Of a stretch of DNA of 64,000 bases, positions 45,347 through 55,012 are shown one piece after another; the stretch's first letter is position 1; each line of letters starts with the position of its first letter. Source of the stretch: Protofrankia sp963555925 (GTDB lineage: Bacteria; Actinomycetota; Actinomycetes; Frankiales; Frankiaceae); assembly GCA_963555925.1 (NCBI GenBank), contig CAUVXJ010000006.1, positions 1 through 64,000 on the forward strand. The letters run 5' to 3'. A model generated the notes under the pieces. That model had not been told where the DNA came from. It worked only from the letters and a program-made list of their open reading frames with translations, and did not search any database. Both the position numbers and the translations under genes were made by a program.

Positions 45347-46457
45347 CGGCATCGTCATCCCCGGGCATCTGCGTCCCGTTGACGGGCGTTTCGGTTGTGG
45401 CCCGTCCAAGGTCCGTCCCGAGGCGGTCGCACAGCTCGCCGCGACCGGAACGTCCCTACTCGGGACCTCGCACCGGCAGCAGCCCGTGCGCAACCTGGTC
45501 GGACGCGTCCGCGCGGGTCTCGCCGACCTGTTCTCGCTGCCCGACGGCTACGAGGTGGTGCTCGGCGTCGGCGGCTCCACTGCCTTCTGGGATGCGGCCG
45601 CGTTCAACCTGGTGCGGGAACGCTCGCAGCATCTGGTGTTCGGGGAGTTCGGCGGAAAGTTCGCCGACACCGCTAAGGGCGCGCCGTTCCTGGCCGAGCC
45701 GTCGATCATCACCTCGGTGCCCGGCAGCCATCCCGACTGGGCACCCGAGCCGGGCATCGACGTGTACGCCACCCCGCACAACGAGACGTCCACGGGCGCG
45801 GCGAAGCCGGTCCGCCGGCCGGTCGGGGCGGACGCGGGTGCGCTGCACCTGGTCGACGCGACCTCCGGCGCGGGCGGGCTACCCGTCGACATCCGCGAGG
45901 TCGACGCCTACTACTTCGCACCACAGAAGAGCTTCGCCTCTGACGGCGGCTTGTGGGTGGCGCTGCTCTCACCGGCCGCGATCGAGCGGTTGGCCGAGAT
46001 CGCCGCGTCCGATCGGTGGATCCCGCCGTTCCTGGACCTCACGACCGCCCGGGACAACAGCTCCAAGGACCAGACCTACAACACCCCGGCGGTGGCCACC
46101 CTGTTCCTGTTCGCCGACCAGGTCGAGTGGATGCTCGCCCGCGGCGGCCTGGACTGGTGTGTGCGGCGGACGGCGGAGTCGTCGTCCATTCTCTACACCT
46201 GGGCGGACAAGGTGCCCTACGCGACACCGTTCGTCACCGATCCGGCACAGCGTTCACAGGTCGTGGTCACCATCGACTTCGACGGCGTGGATGCGGCGGT
46301 CGTCGCGAGCACGCTGCGCGCGAACGGCATCGTGGACGTCGAGCCGTATCGCAAGCTCGGCCGCAATCAGCTGCGGGTCGCTTGCTTCCCGGCAGTTGAG
46401 CCGGCCGATATCCAGGCGCTGACCGGCGCCGTCGACTACGTGGTCGAACGGCTGTAA
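45333..46457 (+). CDS. serC: phosphoserine aminotransferase (SerC)
   Basis: SerC transaminates phosphohydroxypyruvate in serine synthesis using PLP. This 374-residue protein has FGCGPSKVRPEAVAQLA, TSLLGTSHRQQPVRNLVG, VVLGVGGSTAFWDAAAFNL, HNETSTGAAKPVRRPVG, DATSGAGGLPVDI and the PLP lysine in YFAPQKSFASDGGLW. Possible starts are GTG 45330, ATG 45333 and ATG 45339; ATG 45333 is taken. It overlaps the citrate synthase end, indicating co-translation. It converges on gltA with a terminator between. Confidence 0.93.
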   Translation: MSMPDGIVIPGHLRPVDGRFGCGPSKVRPEAVAQLAATGTSLLGTSHRQQPVRNLVGRVRAGLADLFSLPDGYEVVLGVGGSTAFWDAAAFNLVRERSQHLVFGEFGGKFADTAKGAPFLAEPSIITSVPGSHPDWAPEPGIDVYATPHNETSTGAAKPVRRPVGADAGALHLVDATSGAGGLPVDIREVDAYYFAPQKSFASDGGLWVALLSPAAIERLAEIAASDRWIPPFLDLTTARDNSSKDQTYNTPAVATLFLFADQVEWMLARGGLDWCVRRTAESSSILYTWADKVPYATPFVTDPAQRSQVVVTIDFDGVDAAVVASTLRANGIVDVEPYRKLGRNQLRVACFPAVEPADIQALTGAVDYVVERL

Positions 46458-46518
46458 CCGGTTCGATCCGTAACGGGCTCTTAATCGCACGAACCTCGAA
46501 AAATCACCGCCGTGGCTC

Positions 46519-46557
46519 ATGTCTGGTAGATCTTCAAGTAGCGGATCTACCAGACAT
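46519..46557. terminator. bidirectional terminator between serC and gltA
   Basis: ATGTCTGGTAGATC pairs perfectly with GATCTACCAGACAT across 11 nt, between two convergent genes. A GGGCA run repeated four times lies just before the gltA stop (46600-46617). Confidence 0.75.
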
Positions 46558-46618
46558 CCGGCGGGTTGAGCGGGCTGGACGGGCTGGTCACCTTCGGGCA
46601 GGGCAGGGCAGGGCAGGG

Positions 46619-47986
<1,368 letters not shown>

Positions 47987-48515
47987 GCCGGGCTCCTCTC
48001 GCTGTAGCGATCACATCGGTGTGCGTGCGCCTTGGCTGTGGCGTCCGGGTCCGGACTGCTTGGGCCGGTTCGGCGGTAGGCAACGGTTGCCCCCAAGTCT
48101 CGCGGTTCGCGCCATCACACGCCCGCGATCGGTACCGTCCGCCCGGCGTGTCCTGCGACACCCGTTACATACCGTTCGGTGTCAATGCTCCGCGTCTATG
48201 ACATAGCACGTTTAGTGAGGGATTTTAGTGGTTCGGGTGACGGGAGACATGCGGGCATACCGCCTGCGAATGAAGGGAGGGTTTTCCGTGAACAACGCCT
48301 GCCGTCGCCGTCGCCGTACCGGCTGCCCGGGTGGCAAGTCCGGGGTTGTACGGCCGGGGTTGTACGGCTGGCGTTGTACGGCTGGCGTTGTACGCGTGGC
48401 CTTGTGCGGTCGGGACGGCGACGGCGGGCGCACCTGGGCACATCAACGACCGATAATTGTTGAATACATGTGAATATCGAGGAAAAATTGTTCTACTGGC
48501 CGGTGTGCACGATTT
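47987..48515. other. long intergenic region between gltA and thpR
   Basis: No gene stands up: candidate frames are all built from a 14-bp tandem repeat (GGGGTTGTACGGCC and variants, four copies at 48342-48397). The gltA promoter should lie near 47990-48200, and an AT-rich patch spans 48195-48240. Nothing else is seen. Confidence 0.5.
48342..48397 (+). repeat. tandem repeat, 4 x 14 bp
   Basis: Units GGGGTTGTACGGCC, GGGGTTGTACGGCT and GGCGTTGTACGGCT, plus a partial fourth. It is noncoding. Confidence 0.9.
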
Positions 48516-49172
48516 TCAGATACCGCGGAGGTCACCGTCGTCAACATCAGGAAGGGGACCCGGGCGACCGGACAGCGGCCAGCTGGCCGCTGTCTCATAG
48601 CGCCGGCCGGGATCCGGACCGTTCTGCAGCAGGATCAACATCTCGGCCGTCCAGGGTCGACAGGAGACGTTGGCAAGTGCCGCCACCATCGGTCGCAGAT
48701 CCGGCCCTGGCGCATCCGGGGGCTCAGCGGATCGTGATGCGCCATGCCTGCGTCCCGGATGCGATCGTGCGACGGTCGCGAGGGTCAGATGACCACGCCA
48801 GGCCCGCGTGTCGTCGAGGCCGACGGCGCCGGCCAGCTTGGCTTCCCGCGCCACAGCCGCGGCCAGCGGTGCCAGTGGTGCCCCGTCGACATCGGCGAAC
48901 AGGACCCGTGATCCGAAACGCCCGCCACCGGCAATCGTCACCGATGGCGGCGGGTGGCTGCGGGCAACGCAGGCGAGCCGTCCGGTGAGATCAGGAAGCA
49001 CGGCGGCCGGGACCTCGCCGAGGAAGGCGAGCGTGATGTGCCAGCTTTCGGGCGGAGCCCAACGCACCTCCGCCGCCAGCTGTCGATGTTCGGTCCGCAG
49101 CCGTCTGACGGCAGCGAGGAGCGGATCGACGACACCAGCCGGTGGAATCAGAGCCACGAACAGTCGAGCCAC
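48516..49172 (-). CDS. thpR: RNA 2',3'-cyclic phosphodiesterase (ThpR/LigT)
   Basis: This 218-residue 2H phosphoesterase has both catalytic H-x-T-x motifs: SWHITLAFLGE (His45, Thr47) and RGHLTLATV (His128, Thr130). It also has the N-terminal MARLFVALIPPAGV of the family. It opens 2',3'-cyclic phosphates on RNA. It starts at ATG 49172 and is divergent from the Gfo/Idh/MocA-like gene, with an AT-rich palindrome between them. Confidence 0.9.
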   Translation of the reverse strand: MARLFVALIPPAGVVDPLLAAVRRLRTEHRQLAAEVRWAPPESWHITLAFLGEVPAAVLPDLTGRLACVARSHPPPSVTIAGGGRFGSRVLFADVDGAPLAPLAAAVAREAKLAGAVGLDDTRAWRGHLTLATVARSHPGRRHGASRSAEPPDAPGPDLRPMVAALANVSCRPWTAEMLILLQNGPDPGRRYETAASWPLSGRPGPLPDVDDGDLRGI

Positions 49173-49251
49173 ACCTAGTGTCTATCCGATGGATCTTCGA
49201 TCGTATCGATCAATATCCACCAGGTCAGCCCTTGTCATGCTTACCACGAAG

Positions 49252-49277
49252 AGTAAAATGATAAAAATCATTTTACT
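49252..49277. promoter_or_regulatory. AT-rich perfect palindrome
   Basis: AGTAAAATGAT and ATCATTTTACT form an 11-bp perfect inverted repeat with a 4-nt AAAA spacer, within about 60 bp of unusually AT-rich DNA in a GC-rich genome. It lies between thpR and the Gfo/Idh/MocA-like gene, about 95 bp before the latter. It may be an operator, a promoter UP-like region or a terminator-like hairpin. Confidence 0.5.
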
Positions 49278-49368
49278 AAAACTCTTTTACTTCTCCGCGT
49301 GGAGAGTTTGAGACGGAGTAGTTACGAATTACGCTCCAGGCCGCCGCGGTGGCGGGCACTATCGGGGG

Positions 49369-50382
49369 GTGACAACGGTTCCCGAGCTGGTGGCCTCACG
49401 CGACCCGGCAGGCGCGCGCGAATGGCGTGAGCGCCGCCGCGACGCCCGGCGGCACCAGCCCGATCTTCCCGGTGCGATGGTTCTGGTGACCGATGGCAGC
49501 GACCGCACGACCGCGTCGGTCCTGCGCGACGCGGGTGTGGATGTCGTGGGCCTCCTTGCGCCCGAGCCGCTGGAATCGCTGGCCTGGGCCGCGGAGGCCG
49601 AGGCACCCAGGGCCTACGCCGATCTGGTCGCGATGCTGTCGGACGAGATCGAGTGTGTGTGCATCGAGATGATGCCGCCCGGGTCCGACGTGATCGCCCG
49701 ACGAGCTGTTGAAGCGGGGCTGCACGTCCTGCTGTCGCGGCCGATGACCGCTGACCCCGAGGCGTTGCGGGCCGTTGCCGATCTCGCCGAGGAATCTGAT
49801 CTCGCACACGTCGTCGCCATGAACGGGCGTGCCTGGCCGGCCGCCTGGCACGTGCAGGCGTCAGCATCCTCCCTCGGCCGCATCACCCAGGTGACCGTGT
49901 TCGCTGCCCCGGCCGGGTTGTCCGGTCGAGCCGAGATCATGGACCTGGTCGTGCGGTGGTGTGGAGACGTGATCGCCGTATGTGCCCACCCGCCCGCCAT
50001 GCCCGCCGCGAGCCTCACCGATGACGCGCCTGTCACGCTGGCGCTGCTGTCGTCCAGCGGCGCCACGGTGCTGGTCAACGAACGACCAGACGGCCGGCTG
50101 GACGCCGCCACGATCACGATCTGCGGCACAGCAGGGCGGATGGTCGTGCAGGGCCGTCGTGTTCTACGCCAGGACGCGGACGGCACCCGGGATCTGCTGA
50201 TGCGCGATGTGCCGGGCGCGCGTCCCGGTCTGGTCGAGGCGACCTATGACGTCGTGCGGGTCACGGAGCTCAACGACTCCGGTCTGGTGCGTGGCGCGAC
50301 CTTCCACGATCTTCTGACGATCGCCCGGCTGCTCGCTGCCGCCGACGCCTCCCATGCCGGCGGCGGCTGGGTGGAGCTGTAG
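49369..50382 (+). CDS. Gfo/Idh/MocA-like oxidoreductase
   Basis: This 337-residue protein has a Rossmann-like N-terminal half (MVLVTDGSDRTTASVLRDAG) and the layout of Gfo/Idh/MocA proteins: ECVCIEMMPPGSDVIARRAV then EAGLHVLLSRPMTADPEALR. The usual EKP motif, whose Lys is catalytic, is SRP here, so redox activity is doubtful. The C-terminal half carries the beta-sheet region with VTLALLSSSGATVLVNE. A GTG at 49369 is used. The gene stands alone between AT-rich DNA and a convergent MarR gene. The substrate is unknown. Confidence 0.65.
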   Translation: MTTVPELVASRDPAGAREWRERRRDARRHQPDLPGAMVLVTDGSDRTTASVLRDAGVDVVGLLAPEPLESLAWAAEAEAPRAYADLVAMLSDEIECVCIEMMPPGSDVIARRAVEAGLHVLLSRPMTADPEALRAVADLAEESDLAHVVAMNGRAWPAAWHVQASASSLGRITQVTVFAAPAGLSGRAEIMDLVVRWCGDVIAVCAHPPAMPAASLTDDAPVTLALLSSSGATVLVNERPDGRLDAATITICGTAGRMVVQGRRVLRQDADGTRDLLMRDVPGARPGLVEATYDVVRVTELNDSGLVRGATFHDLLTIARLLAAADASHAGGGWVEL

Positions 50383-50427
50383 GCCGGCCCGGCCCCAGCC
50401 GTGCAGGGGTCCCATGCTGCGCGGCCA

Positions 50428-50853
50428 TCACGAACCGGCCAGGGTGTCAAGGATGGGTGCGGCCCGCTCGAGGGCGGCCAGTTCGTCCGGGCTCAGCGAC
50501 GCGAGCCGCTCGGCAAGCCACTCGTCGTGGCGCCGATGGTCGGCTTCAAGCAGGTTGAGGCCGGCCGCGGTGATCCCGGCGATGACCTGGCGGCCGTCGG
50601 TCGGATGCGCGCTTCGAGCGACCAGGCCGGCATCGGCGAGATGGGCGACCACCCGGGTCATCGACGGCGGCTGCACCCGTTCGTGCGCTGCAAGCTCACC
50701 AAGGGTCATCGAGCCATGTCGCTTCAGCGTCGCAAGAGCGGCGATCTGCGTGGGGGTCAGTGTGTTCGAGCGCTCCTGACGCAACCGACGCGACAGACGC
50801 ATCACGGACAGGCGGAGGACCGACGCGAGTTGAGCTTCGGTGGCACTGTCCAT
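50428..50853 (-). CDS. MarR family transcriptional regulator
   Basis: This 141-residue winged-helix regulator has the typical MarR layout: SVMRLSRRLRQERSNTLTPT, LATLKRHGSMTLGELAAHER, VQPPSMTRVVAHLADAGLVA (recognition helix) and the wing RSAHPTDGRQVIAGIT. MarR proteins repress adjacent genes and are released by small aromatic or phenolic ligands. It lies at the edge of the organosulfur-type cluster and may control part of it, although no matching operator was found. Confidence 0.9.
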   Translation of the reverse strand: MDSATEAQLASVLRLSVMRLSRRLRQERSNTLTPTQIAALATLKRHGSMTLGELAAHERVQPPSMTRVVAHLADAGLVARSAHPTDGRQVIAGITAAGLNLLEADHRRHDEWLAERLASLSPDELAALERAAPILDTLAGS

Positions 50854-50911
50854 CAGGTCAAGGTACCTTGTTAGCTCCGCTAAGTGGTAGGTGCTGGAAG
50901 TCGGGCTTCCG

Positions 50912-50938
50912 GCCCGGATCGGCGAAGCCGATCCGGGC
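50912..50938. terminator. perfect 12-bp hairpin between the MarR and NTF2-like genes
   Basis: GCCCGGATCGGC and its exact reverse complement are separated by GAA. It is very GC-rich, lying between the NTF2-like gene (end 51037) and the MarR start. It is a likely terminator of the leftward sulfur operon. The 180-bp intergenic region holds nothing else. Confidence 0.65.
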
Positions 50939-51036
50939 GGTCCGGCGGGGGCTGACGGAGCCGGGGTACCCGTGCGGCGCGAAGCGGCGTGCGGGGAGCA
51001 GCGTGCGGGGAGCGATGAAGCGAGGTGCCGGCAGGT

Positions 51037-51546
51037 TCAATCAGCGCCGCTCGGGCGCGAACAGGCCGGTGGACTCCCGGTTATCACACCCCGATCCGGT
51101 ACGTTGAACAGATGCAGGTGACGAGAGGTGAATAGCCACCCGGCTTCTTCCTTGCGAAACCGGTCGACGTACGTTCCGCTACGGCGTATCTCGCAGTTGC
51201 CGTCGGGATGAACGAAGCAGACCAACAGGAATGAGAACACGTGTGCCGCGGAGTGCGTCAACTCTCGAATTGAGATGTTCGTCGACATGTGCCGTGGCGA
51301 CGAACCCGATGTATCGGCGGTGATATTCCATCGCTCCGCCATGGCCCCGACGATCGCGTCCCGGCCGGTCACCGGGACGGGGAACAATCCCGGATCGGGT
51401 GTGATGTCGTACGTCGCGTCCGCGGTGAACAGCGAGGTGAACGACTCGAAGTCACCGGAGTCGTAATAGAGGCCGTAATCCGCGATGACGGTCTTGATGG
51501 AATCCCGGTCGACCAGTTGTCTCAGGGCTGCATCGTGGTCGCTCAT
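51037..51546 (-). CDS. NTF2-like / SnoaL-like protein
   Basis: This 169-residue protein has the cone-shaped NTF2 fold pattern: LVDRDSIKTVIADYGLYYDS, SLFTADATYDITP and the late RRSGTYVDRFRKEEAGWLFT followed by SRHLHLF. Members bind or isomerise small hydrophobic ligands, often as dehydratases or ring-hydroxylase small subunits. ATG 51546 (MSDHDAALRQL) is chosen because the upstream frame lacks coding character. It is the last gene of the leftward operon, 43 bp after the SDR. Confidence 0.82.
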   Translation of the reverse strand: MSDHDAALRQLVDRDSIKTVIADYGLYYDSGDFESFTSLFTADATYDITPDPGLFPVPVTGRDAIVGAMAERWNITADTSGSSPRHMSTNISIRELTHSAAHVFSFLLVCFVHPDGNCEIRRSGTYVDRFRKEEAGWLFTSRHLHLFNVPDRGVITGSPPACSRPSGAD

Positions 51547-51589
51547 GACAGCGGCCCAAGAATGCTGACGGCGGTCTCGGACAGTGCCT

Positions 51590-52405
51590 TCACGCGCGTT
51601 CTCCGGAATCGACGGCGAAATTCGTGGACGCGCCGCGCATGCCGACAAGGGTCATCCCGCCGTCGACGGCGATGACCTCCCCGGTCAGGTAGCTTGCCGC
51701 GCGCGAGGCTACGAAAGTGACGACTGATGCCATTTCCTCGGGCTGTCCGATCCGCCGCATCGGCAGGCTGGCCAGTATCTTTTCCAGGTCGGCTCCGCCG
51801 AAACGGTCGACCCGTGGTCCGGCCGTCATGCCGGGACTGATTCCGACGACCCGCACCCCCCACGGTGCCAGTTCGCCGGCGAGGGTCCGGGTGAGCTGTT
51901 TCAGCGCCGCGTTCGTGGCACTGCCCACGGGGTTGTTCAGGACCACGACATCGGATGCGACACCGATCAGGTTGACGATGACGCCATCCCGTCGTGCGAC
52001 CATCCGTTGCGCAACTTCTGTGGACAGTTTCGACACCCCGGCGAGTTTCAGCGCGACGGTGTCACTCCACGATGACCGCTCGGTCTCCCAGACCGGTCCG
52101 TACGGGGATTCTCCCGCGACGGTGGAAACGAGTACCTCGACCCCGCCGGCGAGGATCTCCTCTGCAGCCTGGACCCCCTTCTCGATGGAACGGTCATCGG
52201 TGAGATCCAACTCGACCACGCCCCGTAGGGCCGAGGCGTTCGGCCCCAGTGCGCGTTCGACCCGGTCCCGCGACCGCCCGCCCGCGATAACCGCGGCTCC
52301 TTCGGCCAGTAGCGATACGACGATCGCCCGGCCGATTGATCCAGAGGCGCCCACCACGAGCGCCCCGCGATCCTGTAATCCGATGTCCATCACATGTCCC
52401 GTCAT
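51590..52405 (-). CDS. SDR-fold protein lacking the canonical catalytic residues
   Basis: This 271-residue protein has the SDR cofactor motif VVGASGSIGRA (Gly19, Gly25) and the C-terminal region ISPGMTAGPRVD, with YLTGEVIAVDGGMTLVG at the end. The catalytic set is absent: where YxxxK should be, the sequence is GSATNAALKQL (Gly161 and Asn165), and the usual active Ser is Gly148 (VNLIGVAS). It is therefore either a catalytically altered SDR or a non-enzymatic partner. The ATG at 52405 is chosen; 52390 is an alternative. It sits between a canonical SDR and the NTF2-like gene. Confidence 0.75.
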   Translation of the reverse strand: MTGHVMDIGLQDRGALVVGASGSIGRAIVVSLLAEGAAVIAGGRSRDRVERALGPNASALRGVVELDLTDDRSIEKGVQAAEEILAGGVEVLVSTVAGESPYGPVWETERSSWSDTVALKLAGVSKLSTEVAQRMVARRDGVIVNLIGVASDVVVLNNPVGSATNAALKQLTRTLAGELAPWGVRVVGISPGMTAGPRVDRFGGADLEKILASLPMRRIGQPEEMASVVTFVASRAASYLTGEVIAVDGGMTLVGMRGASTNFAVDSGERA

Positions 52406-52443
52406 CGCGCGGCTTCGCCGAAGGAAGCCGGACAATCGTGCGG

Positions 52444-53208
52444 TCAGCCTTCGCCGGGTCGTACCGGAACGGTCCAGCCGCCGTCGACGACCAGGTCGGC
52501 TCCGGTGATGAAACCTGCCCCGTCGCCGGCAAGGAAGAGAACGGCCTGCGCGATGTCCTCGACGGACCCCAACCTTTTGACGAGCAGATTGGGCAGCCAT
52601 CGTGCCTCGACCTCGCTTGTGGTGGCGTCCCCGCCATGCACCATCGCAGTGTCGATCACACCGGGCAGGATGGCGTTCACCCGGATGTTCTGATCCGCGA
52701 GATCGACCGCGGCTGCTTTCGTCAGGCCTCGAAGGCCCCATTTGCTGGAAGTGTAGGCATGCGTTCGGCCACCGGCACGTATTCCGTTGATCGACGAGAT
52801 GTTCACGATCGCGCCGCCGCCGGACCGCCCCATGAGCCCGCAGACCGACTTGATACCGAGGAAGGCTCCGGTGAGATTTGTTCCAACGACACGTTGAAAT
52901 TCTTCGAGCGAGGTGTCGGCTATCCGGTTGAACGAGACGATGCCCGCGTTGTTCACCAGGACGTCGAGCCGGCCGAATCGCCGTTCGCACTCGGCCATCA
53001 CGCCGATCCATGCAGACTCGTCGGTGACATCCAGATGGTGATAGCTGGCCTGGCCGCCGATCTCGGCGGCCAGGCGCTGTCCCTCGTCGTCGAGGATGTC
53101 GCCGATCATCACCGCAGCGCCGGCCGCCGCGAACGCACGTGCTTCAGCCGCTCCCTGGCCACGGGCTCCACCGGTGACGATGGCTACTTTGCCCTCGAAT
53201 TGGCTGAT
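52444..53208 (-). CDS. short-chain dehydrogenase/reductase, canonical; possible ATC start
   Basis: This classical SDR of about 254 residues has cofactor motif VTGGARGQGAA, NNAG at 86-89, Ser139 (NISS), Tyr152 and Lys156 (YTSSK), and FITGADLVVDGGWTV at the C-terminus. The only conventional starts are internal (GTG and ATG near 53112) and would delete the cofactor motif. The full N-terminus ISQFEGKVAIVTGG begins at ATC 53208, which has AAAGGA 9 nt upstream and lies 14 bp after the upstream stop. A CTG overlapping that stop is another candidate. It probably oxidises an alcohol of the desulfurised product. Confidence 0.8.
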   Translation of the reverse strand: MSQFEGKVAIVTGGARGQGAAEARAFAAAGAAVMIGDILDDEGQRLAAEIGGQASYHHLDVTDESAWIGVMAECERRFGRLDVLVNNAGIVSFNRIADTSLEEFQRVVGTNLTGAFLGIKSVCGLMGRSGGGAIVNISSINGIRAGGRTHAYTSSKWGLRGLTKAAAVDLADQNIRVNAILPGVIDTAMVHGGDATTSEVEARWLPNLLVKRLGSVEDIAQAVLFLAGDGAGFITGADLVVDGGWTVPVRPGEG

Positions 53209-53222
53209 AGTCGTGTTTCCTT

Positions 53223-54401
53223 TCAGCTCGCGTTCGCCGTGGCGCCGTTTGCCACGAGTGCCGCGGGTACCGGCTCGATCGCGGTGCGGTTCGCGGCTTC
53301 ACCGCGCTCACGCCGGGCGACCTCCTCGTGGACGAGCGGGATGAGGTGGCGGCCGTAGTCAATGGAGTCGTTGTACGGGTCGTAGCCACGGATCAACAGG
53401 GTCGTCACGCCGATGTCGACGTAGTCGAGCAGCGCCTGCGCGACGGTGTCGGGCGTTCCGACCAGAGCGGTCGAGTTGCCAGCGGCGCCGGTGACAGCGG
53501 CGAGCGGCGTCCACAGTGCCCGGTCGTGCAGTTCGCCGGCGGCAGCCGCGGCGAGCAACCGCTGTGACCCGACGTTCTGCGGCGCCACATCGGGGCTGTA
53601 GCGCGCGCGGAACTGACGGAAGATGCTGTTGGGCGCGTCGATGCCGGCACGCGTGGTCGTCAGGATGTGGTGGGCCCGTTCCCAGGCCAGCTCCTCGGTC
53701 GGGCCGAGGATCGGCCGGAACGACACGCTTATCCCGGGCTGGGGGCGACCAGCGTTCGCCGCGGCCTGGTTGACCGCGGCGATCTGCTCGGCGGTCTCGG
53801 CCAACGGTTCGCCCCACAGCGCGAACACGTTCGCCTGCCTGCCACCGACCCGGTAGGCCGCAGGTGACGACCCGCCGAAGTAGATCGGGATGTGCGGCTG
53901 CTGGACTGGCCGCACGGTGGCCAGGTGGTCGTCCAACTTGTAGTACCGGCCGTCATGGCTGAACGGTTCGGTCGACGTCCAGGCCCTTCTGACGATGTCG
54001 AGGTACTCGTCGGTACGGTCGTAGCGTTCGTCCTTGGTCAGGTAGTCGCCGTCACGCCGTTGCTCAGCATCGTTGCCACCGGTGATGATGTGGACGGCGA
54101 CCCTGCCCGTGGAAAAGTGGTCGAGGGTGGCGAAGTAGCGTGCCGCCACCGTTGGGAAGACCACGCCCGGCCGGTGCGCGATCAGATAACCCAGCCGTTC
54201 GGTGTTGGCGGCCGCGTAGGCAGCGACCTGGATGTTGTCAGGTGAACTGGAACCGTAGCCGATGAGCACCTTGTCGAAGCCAGCGTCCTCGTGCGCTCGC
54301 GCGGACCGGCGGACGTAGTCGCGGTCGACGACCGGTCCTGACGTCTGGTGTGTCTCTGACCCTTCCCTGGTGGAGATGAGTCCGATGAACTCGATGGGCA
54401 T
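53223..54401 (-). CDS. LLM-class FMN-dependent monooxygenase (SsuD-like)
   Basis: This 392-residue bacterial-luciferase-fold enzyme resembles alkanesulfonate monooxygenases, which use FMNH2 and oxygen to release sulfite from organosulfonates. Diagnostic parts are MPIEFIGLIST, EDAGFDKVLIGYGSSSPDNI, ANTERLGYLIAHRPGVVFPT, LDHFSTGRVAVHIITGGNDA, YRTDE-type YDRTDEYLDIVRRAW and YFGGSSPAAYRVG. It needs a flavin reductase; two are encoded in the opposite arm (58556 and 59167). The ATG at 54401 is certain from family alignment. Confidence 0.88.
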   Translation of the reverse strand: MPIEFIGLISTREGSETHQTSGPVVDRDYVRRSARAHEDAGFDKVLIGYGSSSPDNIQVAAYAAANTERLGYLIAHRPGVVFPTVAARYFATLDHFSTGRVAVHIITGGNDAEQRRDGDYLTKDERYDRTDEYLDIVRRAWTSTEPFSHDGRYYKLDDHLATVRPVQQPHIPIYFGGSSPAAYRVGGRQANVFALWGEPLAETAEQIAAVNQAAANAGRPQPGISVSFRPILGPTEELAWERAHHILTTTRAGIDAPNSIFRQFRARYSPDVAPQNVGSQRLLAAAAAGELHDRALWTPLAAVTGAAGNSTALVGTPDTVAQALLDYVDIGVTTLLIRGYDPYNDSIDYGRHLIPLVHEEVARRERGEAANRTAIEPVPAALVANGATANAS

Positions 54402-54481
54402 CGTGGAACTCCTTGCGAGCCTGGGATGGGTATGCGGGCGGATGCGGGCTGGATACGAGCTGGATCCGAGCGGCGAGGGGT

Positions 54482-55012
54482 CTACGAACAACCGTCGACG
54501 TCCGAGCCGTTGGTCAGGACCGGTCCGGCCCACGCCAGGCCCGCGAGGTTGACCACGATCGCTTCCTGGGTGCTTCGAGCGATCACGACGACGGCCTCGA
54601 TGTCGGGGTCGGGGTTTTCCTCGCGATGGGGGATCCACGGCGGCACGAAGATGAAGTCGCCGGGTGAGGTCCGCACGCGAACTTCCCGTCCCGCACCCGG
54701 ACCCTGCTCCCCATCGACGTTCTGGTCCAGGAAGACGAACTGTGGGTGGCCGCTCACCACGTAGATCGCCGTTTCGGAGTCGCCGTGGTGGTGGTCGCCG
54801 GACGCGGTCGCCGGGGCCACGTGGACCTGCCCCATCCACAGTGTGGACGAGCCGACGGTCTTGCCGCTGATCGCCGAGAACCGGAGCATTCCGCCGGTCT
54901 GTGCAGTGTCCGGGCTCAGGTTCGCCTGAGTGATCTGGTGGAGCCGGCGGTGGAAGGGATCCACATCGCTGAATCCGGGTGGGCTGAATCCGGGTGCGCG
55001 TTCGGCGGTCAT
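54482..55012 (-). CDS. cupin-domain metal-binding protein
   Basis: This 176-residue cupin has metal motif ASGDHHHGDSETAIYVVSG (three His and Glu), then PGDFIFVPPWIPHREEN with the fourth ligand. It may be a dioxygenase or isomerase or a ligand-binding regulator in the sulfur pathway. The ATG at 55012 overlaps the stop of the ABC ATPase (ATGA), placing it firmly in this operon. Confidence 0.8.
   Translation of the reverse strand: MTAERAPGFSPPGFSDVDPFHRRLHQITQANLSPDTAQTGGMLRFSAISGKTVGSSTLWMGQVHVAPATASGDHHHGDSETAIYVVSGHPQFVFLDQNVDGEQGPGAGREVRVRTSPGDFIFVPPWIPHREENPDPDIEAVVVIARSTQEAIVVNLAGLAWAGPVLTNGSDVDGCS

Noticed and set aside
48228..48473. Overlapping frames of 73-81 codons on both strands between gltA and thpR
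   Set aside because: All are formed by the 14-bp tandem repeat and show no consistent codon bias or ribosome-binding site.
49252..49277. Zur or Fur box
   Set aside because: The half-sites are only vaguely similar and the spacer is wrong for the known 15-19-bp consensus; left as an unassigned palindrome.
52336..53358. 340-codon plus-strand frame across the SDR genes
   Set aside because: It lies antisense to two SDR genes with complete motifs and has no domain of its own.
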